Shown: positions 18,371 through 30,428, counted from the first letter of the stretch. The stretch is 64,000 nt of DNA from Ornithinimicrobium humiphilum (GCF_006716885.1 NZ_VFPU01000001.1:1178001-1242000), one strand, 5' to 3'. The notes: generated from the letters alone by a model not told the origin. Numbers and translations: made by a program.

Positions 18371-20048
18371 GGCGGCGGTCGCCGCACCCCCGGTGACCGA
18401 GGCGGTCCGCCCCGCGCGGACCGGCCCGGGCACCCGCCTGCTCCGCTGGTGGCGGGGCTCGCTGCGCCTGCGGGTCATCAGCACCACCACGCTGGTCGGC
18501 GTGGCGCTCTCCGCGCTGCTGGGCACCGTGCTCTTCCAGCAGATCGGTGAGGGCCTGGTCGACCAGGCGGTGGACAACGCCCAGCGGGACGCCTCGCAGC
18601 AGGTCGCGCTGGCCCAGGAGGCCTTCGACTCCACCGACCGCCGCGACGACACCGGACTGTCCCTCGCCGCCGACAACCAGATGCAGTCGATGGCCGGGGC
18701 CGGCGGGCAGGAGGGCCGCCGCGTGGTCCTCTGGCCGGCGCTGGACAACGAGCGCGGCGCCCCCGTCAGCGGGCGCGCCCTGGGAGCCAACGCGAGCGAC
18801 ATACCCGAGTCCCTGCGGGAGGCGCTGCGCGCCGACCCCACCAACCAGCAGGTCGTCGTCATCCCGGTCACGCTCGCCGGCCAGGAGCAGCCGGTCACGG
18901 CGGTCGTGGTCGGCTCCCGCGTCAGCCTGGTGCGCGCCGGTGCCTACGACCTCTTCCTCGTCTACCCCCTGCTGCGCGAGCAGGAGACCCTCGACCTGGT
19001 CCGACAGCTCTTCGTCGCGGCCGGGGCGGCGCTCACCCTGCTCATGGCCGGCGTCGGCGGCGTGGCGACCCGGATCGTGACGCGCCCGGTCGAGGAGGCC
19101 GCGACGGTCTCCCACCAGCTGGCGATGGGGCACCTCGACGAACGCCTGCCCGTCCGCGGCACCGACGAGCTCGCCCAGCTGGCCACCTCGTTCAACACCA
19201 TGGCCGACTCCATCCAGCTGCGGATCCGCGAGCTGCGCGCGCTGTCCCAGCTCCAGCAGCGCTTCGTCTCCGACGTCTCGCACGAGCTGCGCACCCCGCT
19301 GACGACGATCCGCATGGCCGGCGAGATCCTCCACGCCTCCCGCGAGGACTTCCCGCTGCCCGTCGCGCGCTCCGCCGAGCTGCTCCAGCAGGAGCTGGAC
19401 CGCTTCGAGGAGCTGCTCACCGAGCTGCTGGAGATCAGCCGCTACGACTCCGGGGCCGCGACCATCGAGCGGCACCTCGAGGACGTCGTCGTGCTCGTCC
19501 AGGCGGCGGTGGACGGCGTCCGCGCGCTCGCCGACCGCTACGGCAGCGAGCTCGTGGTCGTCGCCCCCGACGAGCCGGTGCTGGTCTACATGGACGGGCG
19601 CCGGGTATCCCGCGTGCTGCGCAACCTGCTCTCCAACGCCATCGAGCACGGCGAGGGCCGGCCGGTCCTGGTCGCGGTCGCCGCCACCGAGCAGGTGGTC
19701 GGGGTGAGCGTGCACGACCACGGGATCGGTCTCGACGAGCAGCAGCAGGCGCACGTCTTCGACCGGTTCTGGCGCGCCGACCCCTCCCGCGACCGCACCA
19801 CCGGCGGCACCGGGCTCGGCCTCGCCATCGCCCAGGAGGACGCCCGCGTCCACGGCGGCTGGCTGCAGGTCGGCAGCGCCCCGGGTCAGGGGGCGTGCTT
19901 CCGCCTGCTGCTGCCGCGGCAGGCCACCTACGTCATCGCCGAGCAGCCCCCGGCCGTGGGCCCACCCACCGGCCCGGACGGGGACCACGAGCACGCCGTG
20001 CCCCCCGTCGTGCTCGCGCTGGCCACCCACGGGGAGGAGGAGCCGTGA
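18339..20048 (+). CDS. mtrB: Sensor histidine kinase MtrB
   Basis: 569 residues from the first GTG, overlapping mtrA by 32 bases; GTG 18393 is an equally plausible start and no ribosome binding site decides it. Membrane helix LRVISTTTLVGVALSALLGTVLF near residues 45-65, an extracytoplasmic sensor, second helix LFVAAGAALTLLMAGVGGVATRIV (~225-248), HAMP, then phosphoacceptor His315 in SDVSHELRTPL, N box LRNLLSNAIEHG, and G boxes HDHGIGLDEQQ and TGGTGLGLAIAQED. Phosphorylates MtrA; overlaps lpqB by GTGA. Confidence 0.95.
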   Translation: MVSVTRPATPEAAVAAPPVTEAVRPARTGPGTRLLRWWRGSLRLRVISTTTLVGVALSALLGTVLFQQIGEGLVDQAVDNAQRDASQQVALAQEAFDSTDRRDDTGLSLAADNQMQSMAGAGGQEGRRVVLWPALDNERGAPVSGRALGANASDIPESLREALRADPTNQQVVVIPVTLAGQEQPVTAVVVGSRVSLVRAGAYDLFLVYPLLREQETLDLVRQLFVAAGAALTLLMAGVGGVATRIVTRPVEEAATVSHQLAMGHLDERLPVRGTDELAQLATSFNTMADSIQLRIRELRALSQLQQRFVSDVSHELRTPLTTIRMAGEILHASREDFPLPVARSAELLQQELDRFEELLTELLEISRYDSGAATIERHLEDVVVLVQAAVDGVRALADRYGSELVVVAPDEPVLVYMDGRRVSRVLRNLLSNAIEHGEGRPVLVAVAATEQVVGVSVHDHGIGLDEQQQAHVFDRFWRADPSRDRTTGGTGLGLAIAQEDARVHGGWLQVGSAPGQGACFRLLLPRQATYVIAEQPPAVGPPTGPDGDHEHAVPPVVLALATHGEEEP

Positions 20049-21811
20049 GACGTCGACCCGCCGTGATGGCGACCCTGCTGACCGCGCTGCTGGTGCTGAC
20101 CGGCTGCAACGCCGTGCTGCCCACAGACCCCGTGCCGCAGGCAGGGCTCTCGGTCGACGTGCAGCCCGCCCCGGACGTCCAGCACTTCCTCGAGGCCCCG
20201 TCGCCGGGGGCGTCCCCGACCGAGATCGTCCAGGGGTTCGTGCGGTCCAACGTCGGCTTCGCCGACGACGACGACGTCGCCCGCATGTTCCTCACCCCGA
20301 CGCTGGCCAGCGAGTGGGTGCCGACCCGCAGCGTCCTCGTCCTGGACGGGACGCCGCAGTACCAGGGCGCCGGCGACGAGGTCACCGTCACCGCCACGGT
20401 CATGGGCCAGATCGACGCCTCCGGGGTGCTCACCGAGCGCACCGGCGAGACCACCCAGACCTTCTCCCTGGCCCGCGTCGACGGGGAGTGGCGCATCGAC
20501 GAGTTCCCCGAGGACTTCGGGCTGTGGCTCACGGTGCCCGACCTGGGTCGCGCGTTCCGCGAGACCCGCATCTACTACCTCGACCCGCACCTGTCGCACT
20601 TCGTGCCGGAGACCCGCTGGCTGGCCCGGGGCGAAGGGCTGACCACGGCCGTGGCCCGCACCCAGCTGGCGCCGGTCCCCACCCACCTGGAGGGAGCGGT
20701 CCGGACCGGCGCGTCCCCGGACGTCCACCTCGCCGTCGGTGCCGTCCCCGTGGACACGGTGAGCCAGGTCGCCACCGTCAACCTCCAGGGCCAGGGCCTG
20801 GGGGAGGACCGTCAGCGGGTGCTGGACCTGCGTGCCCAGCTGGGTCACGCCCTGCTCGGCCTGGGCGGCGTGACGGCCGTGGAGCTGCGCCTCGGCGGCC
20901 GCAACCTGCTCCCCGACGGGGAAGGGGCGATCAACTCCGCGTCCGAACTCGGCTACTCCGACGTCACCCGCGAGACCGACCGGGCGCTGCTGCGGGTGGG
21001 AGAGGTCTTCGCGCTGGTCGACCCGACCTTCTACAACCTGCGCAACCTCCCGTCCACGTCGGCCACGAGGATCGAGCTGCCCCGGCTGGGGGCGGACTGG
21101 ACCGGTGTGGCCGCGACGGCCGACCTGGAGGAGTTCGCCGCCGTCTCCGTCGACCGCTCCAGGCTGTGGCGCTGGCGCTCGGGCTCCGAGCACGTCAACG
21201 AGGGCATCGGCGACGGGCTGACCGACCCCAGCTACGACCCGCACGGCGACATGTGGGTGGCGGGCGTGGCCCGCAGCCACGCCTCGCCGCGGGTCTGGGT
21301 CGTCGAGGGCGAGCAGGTCAACGCGGTCGCCCGGCCCATCGAGGTCGACTGGCTGCAGGACGAGCAGCGCATCCGGACCTTCCGGGTGTCCCCGGACGGC
21401 ACCCGGGCCCTTCTGGTCCTCGCCGACCGCGAGGGCGAGTCGCGGCACCGGCTCCTGGTCGCGGGGATCGTCCGCGACTCCGAGGGCCGCCCCACCGGGC
21501 TCGCGCGGCCCCGGGCCGTGGCACCCACGCTCGTGGCGGTCTCCTCGGCCCGCTGGGCGACGACCTCCGACATCGTCGTCAGCGGCCGCCGCATCCAGGA
21601 CCAGCGCCTCGTCCCCTTCCGCGTCCCGATCGGCGGATGGCTGGACGAGCTCGGCGAGCAGCCCGGCCTCGTCGACGTCCTCGCCGTCCCCACCGGGGCG
21701 GGCTTCACCCCGGTGGTCCGCACCGAGGACGGCCGGTTCCACACCCGCGAGGGCTCCCGGGGCTGGTTCGGCGCCCGCAACGGCGACGAGCTGATCATCC
21801 CCGGCACCTGA
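20045..21811 (+). CDS. lpqB: Lipoprotein LpqB, MtrAB-associated
   Basis: 588 residues. Lipoprotein signal with lipobox LTGC, lipidated Cys21. A GerMN-type region (about 160-330) is followed by a beta-propeller-like C-terminal domain with SPDGTRALLVLADREGESR and DPSYDPHGDMWVAG. In mycobacteria LpqB binds the extracellular sensor of MtrB and modulates MtrA phosphorylation. The start codon overlaps the mtrB stop, so mtrA-mtrB-lpqB is one coupled operon. Confidence 0.95.
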   Translation: MRRRPAVMATLLTALLVLTGCNAVLPTDPVPQAGLSVDVQPAPDVQHFLEAPSPGASPTEIVQGFVRSNVGFADDDDVARMFLTPTLASEWVPTRSVLVLDGTPQYQGAGDEVTVTATVMGQIDASGVLTERTGETTQTFSLARVDGEWRIDEFPEDFGLWLTVPDLGRAFRETRIYYLDPHLSHFVPETRWLARGEGLTTAVARTQLAPVPTHLEGAVRTGASPDVHLAVGAVPVDTVSQVATVNLQGQGLGEDRQRVLDLRAQLGHALLGLGGVTAVELRLGGRNLLPDGEGAINSASELGYSDVTRETDRALLRVGEVFALVDPTFYNLRNLPSTSATRIELPRLGADWTGVAATADLEEFAAVSVDRSRLWRWRSGSEHVNEGIGDGLTDPSYDPHGDMWVAGVARSHASPRVWVVEGEQVNAVARPIEVDWLQDEQRIRTFRVSPDGTRALLVLADREGESRHRLLVAGIVRDSEGRPTGLARPRAVAPTLVAVSSARWATTSDIVVSGRRIQDQRLVPFRVPIGGWLDELGEQPGLVDVLAVPTGAGFTPVVRTEDGRFHTREGSRGWFGARNGDELIIPGT

Positions 21812-21872
21812 TCCGCCGGGGAGGACCGCCGTCGCCTGTGGACGGCGGCGGCGCCTCGCCCGGGCCGTGGCC

Positions 21873-21884
21873 CACCCTGGGGGT
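21873..21884 (+). promoter_or_regulatory. Possible leaderless promoter of the comF-like gene
   Basis: CACCCT at 21873-21878, six bases before ATG 21885; the first base of the hexamer is non-consensus. Confidence 0.35.
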
Positions 21885-22622
21885 ATGCCGTGGCAGCCGT
21901 GGCGCGACCTGCTGGACGTCGTCGAGCTCGCGGCCCCCTCGGCCTGCGCCGGGTGCGGCCGGGCGGGCGAGCGGTGGTGCGGGGCCTGCGCGGCGGCGCT
22001 CACCGGCATGCCGCCACGTCGGTGGTCGCCCACTCCGGCGCCGCCCGGGCTGCCCCCGACCTGGGCGGGCCCGGCCTACGAGGACGAGGTCCGGGCCGCC
22101 GTGGTGGCCTGGAAGGACGGCGGCCGCGCCGACCTCACGGCGGTGCTCGTCCCTCTCCTGCGCGACGGGCTCGCCGTGGCGCTCGCCGCCTCACCGGCGC
22201 ACCGGTCGGCCCTGGCCGGGGGAGACCCGGTGCTCGTCGTCCCCGCCCCTTCCGCGCGGGCGAGCGTGCGACGCCGGGGCGAGCACCGGGTCTCCCGTCT
22301 CGCGCGGCTGGCGTGCGCGGCGGCGGGCCCGCTGCAGGTCCTCGACGCGCTCCGCCTCGGACGCCGGGTGGAGGACCAGGCCGGGCTCGACGCGGCCCGC
22401 CGCTTCCGCAACCTGGCGGAGGCGGTCCACGTCCGCCGGGGAGCGGCGGCGAGGCTCGCCGGGCGGCCCTGCGTCGTGGTGGACGACGTGGTCACGACCG
22501 GGGCCACGCTGACCGAGTGCGCCCGGGCCCTGAGGGTCGCAGGCAGTGGTCAGGTGGTTGCCGTGACGCTTTTTGCTACGCAGCGTAGGAGGAAAGTCGG
22601 GGCGTCCCGGCGGGCCGACTAG
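21885..22622 (+). CDS. ComF-family phosphoribosyltransferase-like protein
   Basis: 245 residues. N-terminal zinc ribbon with CAGCGRAGERWCGAC (Cys pairs near residues 24-37) and a C-terminal type I PRTase fold with the PRPP loop CVVVDDVVTTGATLTE. ComF proteins help pull in single-stranded DNA in competent bacteria, but most actinobacterial copies have no known role. Mycobacterial synteny (Rv3242c between lpqB and hpf) is kept. The 3' end is unusually AT-rich for this window (CTTTTTGCTACG) and includes a small palindrome CTACGCAGCGTAG. Confidence 0.85.
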   Translation: MPWQPWRDLLDVVELAAPSACAGCGRAGERWCGACAAALTGMPPRRWSPTPAPPGLPPTWAGPAYEDEVRAAVVAWKDGGRADLTAVLVPLLRDGLAVALAASPAHRSALAGGDPVLVVPAPSARASVRRRGEHRVSRLARLACAAAGPLQVLDALRLGRRVEDQAGLDAARRFRNLAEAVHVRRGAAARLAGRPCVVVDDVVTTGATLTECARALRVAGSGQVVAVTLFATQRRRKVGASRRAD

Positions 22623-22642
22623 TGCGCTCCCTGGGGGTCTAC

Positions 22643-22654
22643 TAGTGTGGGTGC
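22643..22654 (+). promoter_or_regulatory. Promoter of the hpf leader
   Basis: TAGTGT at 22643-22648 (overlapping TACTAG at 22640) ends six bases before an ATG at 22655, the same spacing as the leaderless promoters; the hpf coding start lies ~100 bases downstream. Confidence 0.4.
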
Positions 22655-22711
22655 ATGGAAGCACCTCTCGCAGTAGGCAAGGGGGTGAGGCCGTTGGATC
22701 AGGCGCCGTGA
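22655..22711 (+). CDS. Possible 18-residue leader ORF upstream of hpf
   Basis: ATG 22655 opens an 18-codon ORF (MEAPLAVGKGVRPLDQAP) that starts six bases after a -10 hexamer. Its stop overlaps a GTG (22708) that is in frame with hpf and would extend that protein by 16 residues. Either it is a small translated leader or chance; no homology is known to me. Confidence 0.25.
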   Translation: MEAPLAVGKGVRPLDQAP

Positions 22712-22755
22712 CGACGCCAACGAGCAGCACCACACCACCACTGCATGGAGGACTC

Positions 22756-23451
22756 ATGGAACTCACCGTGACCGGTCGTAAGAAGGACGTCACCGAGCGA
22801 TTCCGCCGGCACCTCGAGGAGAAGCTCTCGAAGGTCCCGCAGCTCGCCCCCCGCGTACGCCGCGCCGAGGTCGTCCTGACCCACGAGGCCAACCCCCGCC
22901 AGGCCAAGGAGGCCGAGCGCTGCGAGATCACGTGCTACGTCGGACGTACCGTGGTTCGCGCCGAGGCCGCCGCCGACGAGGAATATGCCGCCGTCGACCT
23001 GGCCATGAGCAAGCTGACCGAGCGCCTGCGTCGGATGAACGACAAGCGCCGCATCAGCCACACCGGCAAGCACCGGCTCCCGTCCGTCGCCGAGGCGACC
23101 TTCGGGCTGCCGACCGAACCGCTCGCCGCGCCGTCGGAGGACGGCACCCGGCCCCCGAGCACCGAGGAGGCGCTCGACGCCGAGCTGCAGACCCAGGGCA
23201 ACAGCCCCATCGAGATCCGTGAGAAGGTCCACGCCTCGAGCCCGATGACCGTGGGGCAGGCCCTGTCCCGCATGGAGCTCGTCGGCCACGACTTCTTCCT
23301 CTTCCACGACGTGGACACCGACAAGCCCAGCGTCGTCTACCGCCGCCGCGGCTGGTCCTACGGCGTCCTGAGGCTCGACCTCGACAAGGACGGCCCCGCC
23401 GACGGCGAGGACGACGAGGACCTGACGCCGGCCGAGGCCGTCGCCTCGTAG
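22756..23451 (+). CDS. hpf: Ribosome hibernation promoting factor, long form
   Basis: 231 residues. ATG 22756 is preceded by GGAGGA about four bases upstream and gives the expected family start MELTVTGRKKDV. The N-terminal S30AE domain (about 1-105) binds the 30S decoding region; a linker near 110-165 leads to the C-terminal dimerisation domain with SPMTVGQALSRMELVGHDFFLFHD and YRRRGWSYGVLRL. Long-form HPF dimerises ribosomes into inactive 100S particles in stress or stationary phase. Position next to comF and secA matches mycobacterial Rv3241c. Confidence 0.95.
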   Translation: MELTVTGRKKDVTERFRRHLEEKLSKVPQLAPRVRRAEVVLTHEANPRQAKEAERCEITCYVGRTVVRAEAAADEEYAAVDLAMSKLTERLRRMNDKRRISHTGKHRLPSVAEATFGLPTEPLAAPSEDGTRPPSTEEALDAELQTQGNSPIEIREKVHASSPMTVGQALSRMELVGHDFFLFHDVDTDKPSVVYRRRGWSYGVLRLDLDKDGPADGEDDEDLTPAEAVAS

Positions 23452-23473
23452 GCACCCGACGGCACGACCGGCC

Positions 23474-23501
23474 GGGCCCGTCACCTCCGGGTGGCGGGCC
23501 C
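23474..23501 (+). terminator. Hairpin after hpf
   Basis: Twelve-base arms 23474-23485 and 23490-23501 pair with one G-T wobble around a four-base loop. No T-tract, as usual for this GC content. Confidence 0.5.
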
Positions 23502-23536
23502 GTCCGCGTGTCCGCGGGTATGTCGTCCGCGCGTGG

Positions 23537-23548
23537 CACAGTGACCGC
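23537..23548 (+). promoter_or_regulatory. Possible leaderless promoter of the YcaQ-like gene
   Basis: CACAGT at 23537-23542, six bases before ATG 23549. Confidence 0.35.
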
Positions 23549-24769
23549 ATGACGAGCTCCGTGCCCACCCTCACGGTCGCGCGGGCGCGCCGGCTGGCGC
23601 TGTCCGCGCAGGGCTTCTCCGACCCCCGGCCGGCACCGGGAGCCGCGACGGCGCGGCACCTGTCCCGGGTCGTCGACCGCGTGCAGGTCGTGCAGATCGA
23701 CAGCGTCAACGTGCTGACCCGGTCGCACTACCTGCCCTTCTTCTCCCGGCTCGGCCCCTACGACACCGCCCTGCTCGACCGGGCCCGCGATGGTGCCGGC
23801 CCCCGCGGGCGGGGCGGGCGAAGGCTCGTCGAGTACTGGGCGCACGAGGCCTCGCTGGTGCCCCCGTCGACGTGGCCCCTGCTGGCCTACCGCATGGCCC
23901 AGGCGCGCGAGAAGGCCTGGAGCCGCGACATCGCGCAGACGCGTCCCGAGCTGCTCGCCGCCGTCCTGGAGGTGGTGGGGGAGCACGGCCCCCTCACCTC
24001 CCGCGAGGTCGAGGCGCACCTGCCCCACGGCGCCGACCGGTCGGGCGTGGACTGGGGGTGGAACTGGTCCGCCGTCAAGCAGTGCCTGGAGCTGCTCTTC
24101 TGGTCCGGCGAGGTCACGTCGGCCGGGCGCTCGTCCGCCTTCGAGCGCCGCTACGCCCTCCCCGAGGCGGTGCTGCCGGCCGACGTCGTCGCGCGCCGCG
24201 ACGCGCTGCTCGACGCCGACCCGCAGGAGGCCGTGACGGAGCTGCTGGCGATCTCGCTGCGCGCCCACGGGCTGGGCACGGAGCGCTGCCTGGCCGACTA
24301 CTTCCGGCTGCGCGGCCCCCGCGTCGCCGAGGGCCTCGCCCGGCTGGAGGCACGGGGCGAGGCCGAGCGCGTGCGGGTGCCAGGGTGGACGGACCGGCCC
24401 GTCTGGCGGGTGCCGGGCGCCCGGATCCCGCGGGCGGTGCCGGGCACGGCGCTGCTGAGCCCCTTCGACTCCCTGATCTGGCAGCGGGATCGCACCGAGG
24501 GCCTGTGGGGGATGCACTACCGGCTGGAGATCTACGTGCCCGCCGCCAAGCGGGTGCACGGTTACTACGTGCTGCCCTTCCTGCTCGACGAGGAGCTGGT
24601 GGGGCGCGTCGACCTCAAGGCCGACCGGGCGACGGGGGCCCTGCTCGCGCGCGCCGTGCACTGGGAGCCGGGGACCGACCTCGCCCGTGCCGTCCCGGCG
24701 CTGGAGGCAGAGCTCGAGGCGATGGCGACGTGGCTGGGGCTGGACCGCGTCGACTTTGCCAAATCGTGA
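23549..24769 (+). CDS. YcaQ/AlkZ-family DNA glycosylase (winged-helix, HTH_42)
   Basis: 406 residues. The family excises alkylated bases and unhooks interstrand crosslinks. The catalytic Q-hydrophobic-D motif is seen as QID at residues 49-51 in VVQIDSVNVLTRSHYLPFFSRLG, placing it with YcaQ/AlkX rather than the QxQ branch of AlkZ. Other family blocks: VEYWAHEASLVP, a central winged helix with GPLTSREVEAHL, and the C-terminal LLSPFDSLIWQRDR...YRLEIYVPAAKRVHGYYVLPFLLDEELVGRVDLKADR. It interrupts the hpf-secA order known from mycobacteria. Confidence 0.88.
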   Translation: MTSSVPTLTVARARRLALSAQGFSDPRPAPGAATARHLSRVVDRVQVVQIDSVNVLTRSHYLPFFSRLGPYDTALLDRARDGAGPRGRGGRRLVEYWAHEASLVPPSTWPLLAYRMAQAREKAWSRDIAQTRPELLAAVLEVVGEHGPLTSREVEAHLPHGADRSGVDWGWNWSAVKQCLELLFWSGEVTSAGRSSAFERRYALPEAVLPADVVARRDALLDADPQEAVTELLAISLRAHGLGTERCLADYFRLRGPRVAEGLARLEARGEAERVRVPGWTDRPVWRVPGARIPRAVPGTALLSPFDSLIWQRDRTEGLWGMHYRLEIYVPAAKRVHGYYVLPFLLDEELVGRVDLKADRATGALLARAVHWEPGTDLARAVPALEAELEAMATWLGLDRVDFAKS

Positions 24770-24883
24770 CCACCGACCTGCCCGTCCAGCCCATCGGGTG
24801 GCTGTCGCCCCCGCGAGAACCTGCCTAGAGTCCTTGACAGGTGTGCCCGCGGCACCCCTGTCCCCGAGAAAGAAAGAGCAGCG

Positions 24884-27532
24884 ATGAATCCATCCCTCCG
24901 GCCGAAGGCGGCCGTGGCGGCCGTCGGGGCGACGACGCTCCTGGCCACTCTGCTCGTCCCCACGGCCACGGCCTACGCGGACGACGACCCCACCACCCTC
25001 GACGACCTGATCTTCAGCGAGTACGTCGAGGGGTCGAGCAACAACAAGGCGCTCGAGATCTACAACGGCACCAGCGCGCCCGTCGACCTGGGCGGCTACG
25101 CCATCCAGCAGTACAGCAACGGCAGCGCCAGCGCGGGGTTCACGGCCTCGCTCGCCGGGACCCTGGCGCCCGGCGACGTCTACGTCTTCGCGCACAGCAG
25201 CGCCGACGCCGCGATCCTGGCCCAGGCCGACCAGACCACCGGCACGGGTCTGTTCAACGGCAACGACGCGCTCACGCTGGTCAAGGACGGCGGCACCGTC
25301 GTCGACTCGATCGGCCAGGTGGGCTTCGACCCCGGGACGGAGTGGGGCACCGGCCTGACCTCCACCGCCGACAACACGCTGCGGCGCAAGGCCGACGTGT
25401 GCGAGGGCGACACCGTCAAGGACGACGCGTTCGACCCCGCCGTCCAGTGGGACGGTTTCCCGAACAACACCTTCGACGGCCTCGGCACCCACACCACCAC
25501 CTGCGGGGCGGGCGAGCCCGACCCGGAGCCCGAGCCCGAGCCGGAGCCCGAGCCCGGCTCCTGCTTCGAGGACGCCATGGCCATCGGCGCCGTCCAGGGC
25601 TCCGGCGCCGCCACCCCCGTCGCCGGCCAGGTCGTGACCGTCGAGGGCGTGGTGGTCGGCGACTACCAGCACAGCGGCTCGTTCAACGGGATCTTCGTCC
25701 AGGACGCCGGTGACGGTGACCCGGCGACCTCCGACGGCATCTACGTCTTCCTCCCGTCCGGGCCGGACGTCTCGGTCGGCGACCGGGTGCGCGTCACCGG
25801 CACCGCCTCGGAGTTCAGCGGGCAGACCCAGCTCTCCAACAACACCGTGCAGCTCTGCGCCACCGACCAGGCCCTCCCGCCGGCCACCACGGTGAGCCTG
25901 CCGCTCGGCGACCCCGAGCCCCTCGAGAGCATGCTGGTCACCTTCCCGCAGGACCTGGCCATCCTCGAGTACTTCGAGTACGCCCGCTACGGCGAGGTCG
26001 TCCTCGGCGTCGGCGACGGCACCTTGCGCCAGTACCAGCCGACCGCCGTGCACGACCCGGGCTCGGCGGGCGCCGCGGCCCTGCTGGCCTTCAACGCCGC
26101 CAACCGGATCCGCCTGGACGACGGGCTCAACATCCAGAACCCGGACTACCTGCGTCACCCGGCCGGCGGTCAGTTCACCCTCGACCACGGCTTCCGCGGG
26201 GGTGACACCCTCGCCAACCTCACCGGCGTGCTCGACTACCGCTTCAACCAGTGGCGGGTCCAGCCGACCCAGGACGCCGACTTCACCGTGCGCAACGCCC
26301 GGCCGGACGTCCCCGAGGTCGGCGGCACCACCACCGTCGCGTCGTTCAACGTCCTGAACTACTTCACGACGCTGGGCAGCCGGGGCGCGGACGACCAGGC
26401 GGAGTTCGACCGGCAGGAGTCCAAGATCGTCTCCGCGATCAACGCCATGGACGCCGAGATCGTGGGTCTGATCGAGATCGAGAACAACGGCGACGTCGCG
26501 GTCGGCCGCCTCGTCACGGCCCTCAACCAGGCCGCCGGCGAGACCCGCTGGGCCTTCGTCTCCACCGGTCGCGTCGGCACCGACGAGATCACCACGGCGT
26601 TCATCTACCAGCCCGCCAAGGTGACGCCCGTCGGACCATGGTCGGTGCTGGACTCCAGCGTGGACGCGCGCTTCGACGACACCCGCAACCGCCCCGCCCT
26701 GGCGCAGACGTTCCAGGAGAACGGCACGGACGGCAAGGTCACCGTGGTCGTCAACCACCTCAAGTCCAAGGGCTCGGCGTGCCCCGGCGACCCGGACACC
26801 GGTCAGGGCAACTGCAACGAGGTCCGGGCGGCTGCCGCCGACGCGCTCGGCGACTGGGCGAACGACGACCCGACCGGCACCGGGGTGGACGAGGTCCTCA
26901 TCATCGGCGACCTCAACTCCTACGACCACGAGGACCCGATCCGCGAGCTCCGCGAGGACGGTTTCGTGGACCTGCTGAAGGTGTTCGGTGGCGAGTACGC
27001 CTACACCTACGTCTTCGACGGGGTGCTCGGCTACCTCGACTACGCGATGGCCAGCGACGCCCTCGCACCGAAGGTCACCGGTGCGGCCGCGTGGCAGATC
27101 AACGCGGACGAGGCTCCGGTCCTGGACTACGAGCTGAACTTCAAGGGTCCCGGCCAGGCGGCGCTCTTCGCGCCCGACCCCTACCGCTCGAGCGACCACG
27201 ACCCGGTGCTCGTCGGGCTGGACCTCGTGGCTCCGGAGCTCGAGGTCGTGGCCTCTCCGTCGTCGGTGTGGCCGCCGAACAACAAGTGGGTCGACGTCGA
27301 GACCGTGATCCTGGCCAGCGACGACTCGGGCGAGCAGCCGACCGTCGCCCTGATCGGGGCCGAGGTCGTCTCGGCCGGTCCGAACGGCAAGGGTGCGATC
27401 GAGGTCGTCTCCGACTCCCACCTGCGGGTCGTGGCCGCCACCCAGGCGGTCTACGAGGTCACCTACGAGGCCACCGACGCGGCGGGCAACAGCACCACCG
27501 CGACGGTGACCATCACGGTGGGCAAGCCCTGA
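24884..27532 (+). CDS. Secreted ExeM/NucH-family extracellular endonuclease
   Basis: 882 residues. Signal peptide with AYA cleavage after residue 32. Next a lamin-tail domain (about 40-210: LIFSEYVEGSSNNKALEIYNGT), a Pro-Glu linker (PEPEPEPEPEP), an OB-fold NucH region (about 240-470: VVGDYQHSGSFNGIFVQD), then an endonuclease/exonuclease/phosphatase domain (about 480-780) with FNVLNYF, IVGLIEIENNGD, VNHLKSKGSACPGD and catalytic SSDHDPV. A bacterial Ig/HYR-like domain (DAAGNSTTATVTITV) ends the protein. Likely degrades extracellular DNA for phosphate or against biofilms. Preceded by TTGACA at 24834 without a clear -10. Confidence 0.92.
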   Translation: MNPSLRPKAAVAAVGATTLLATLLVPTATAYADDDPTTLDDLIFSEYVEGSSNNKALEIYNGTSAPVDLGGYAIQQYSNGSASAGFTASLAGTLAPGDVYVFAHSSADAAILAQADQTTGTGLFNGNDALTLVKDGGTVVDSIGQVGFDPGTEWGTGLTSTADNTLRRKADVCEGDTVKDDAFDPAVQWDGFPNNTFDGLGTHTTTCGAGEPDPEPEPEPEPEPGSCFEDAMAIGAVQGSGAATPVAGQVVTVEGVVVGDYQHSGSFNGIFVQDAGDGDPATSDGIYVFLPSGPDVSVGDRVRVTGTASEFSGQTQLSNNTVQLCATDQALPPATTVSLPLGDPEPLESMLVTFPQDLAILEYFEYARYGEVVLGVGDGTLRQYQPTAVHDPGSAGAAALLAFNAANRIRLDDGLNIQNPDYLRHPAGGQFTLDHGFRGGDTLANLTGVLDYRFNQWRVQPTQDADFTVRNARPDVPEVGGTTTVASFNVLNYFTTLGSRGADDQAEFDRQESKIVSAINAMDAEIVGLIEIENNGDVAVGRLVTALNQAAGETRWAFVSTGRVGTDEITTAFIYQPAKVTPVGPWSVLDSSVDARFDDTRNRPALAQTFQENGTDGKVTVVVNHLKSKGSACPGDPDTGQGNCNEVRAAAADALGDWANDDPTGTGVDEVLIIGDLNSYDHEDPIRELREDGFVDLLKVFGGEYAYTYVFDGVLGYLDYAMASDALAPKVTGAAAWQINADEAPVLDYELNFKGPGQAALFAPDPYRSSDHDPVLVGLDLVAPELEVVASPSSVWPPNNKWVDVETVILASDDSGEQPTVALIGAEVVSAGPNGKGAIEVVSDSHLRVVAATQAVYEVTYEATDAAGNSTTATVTITVGKP

Positions 27533-27572
27533 GCTGAGGCCCCCGGCGACGGCTGAGAGGCCGGCGCCGCCG

Positions 27573-27612
27573 GACGGGGCACGGTCGACCACCCGGTCGG
27601 CCGTGCCCCGTC
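27573..27612 (+). terminator. Terminator hairpin after the secreted nuclease
   Basis: Perfect 12-bp stem, arms 27573-27584 and 27601-27612, 16-base loop. The remaining bases to the secA promoter (about 80) show nothing else clear. Confidence 0.6.
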
Positions 27613-27691
27613 GCCATGTCCGGGCGAAGGCCCGGGGGTGCGGACCGCAGCTTTCCGGGGTTGCCGTGCACGACGTCCAGGAAGGGACGGT

Positions 27692-27703
27692 TAGCCTAGG
27701 CAC
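27692..27703 (+). promoter_or_regulatory. Leaderless promoter of secA
   Basis: TAGCCT at 27692-27697, six bases before GTG 27704; no Shine-Dalgarno. No clean -35. Confidence 0.55.
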
Positions 27704-30415
<2,712 letters not shown>

Positions 30416-30428
30416 CCCAGGGCTGGCA

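Noticed and set aside
22567..22595. T-run plus small palindrome at the end of comF as an intrinsic terminator
   Set aside because: The T-run precedes the hairpin on the plus strand, and on the minus strand the hairpin is followed by A, so neither direction fits a terminator.
24834..24883. Canonical promoter for the secreted nuclease from TTGACA at 24834
   Set aside because: No acceptable -10 occurs 16-18 bases downstream, so I did not list it as a promoter.
25512..25558. Short tandem GAGCCC-type repeat as a CRISPR-like or regulatory array
   Set aside because: It encodes a simple Pro-Glu linker between domains of the secreted nuclease.
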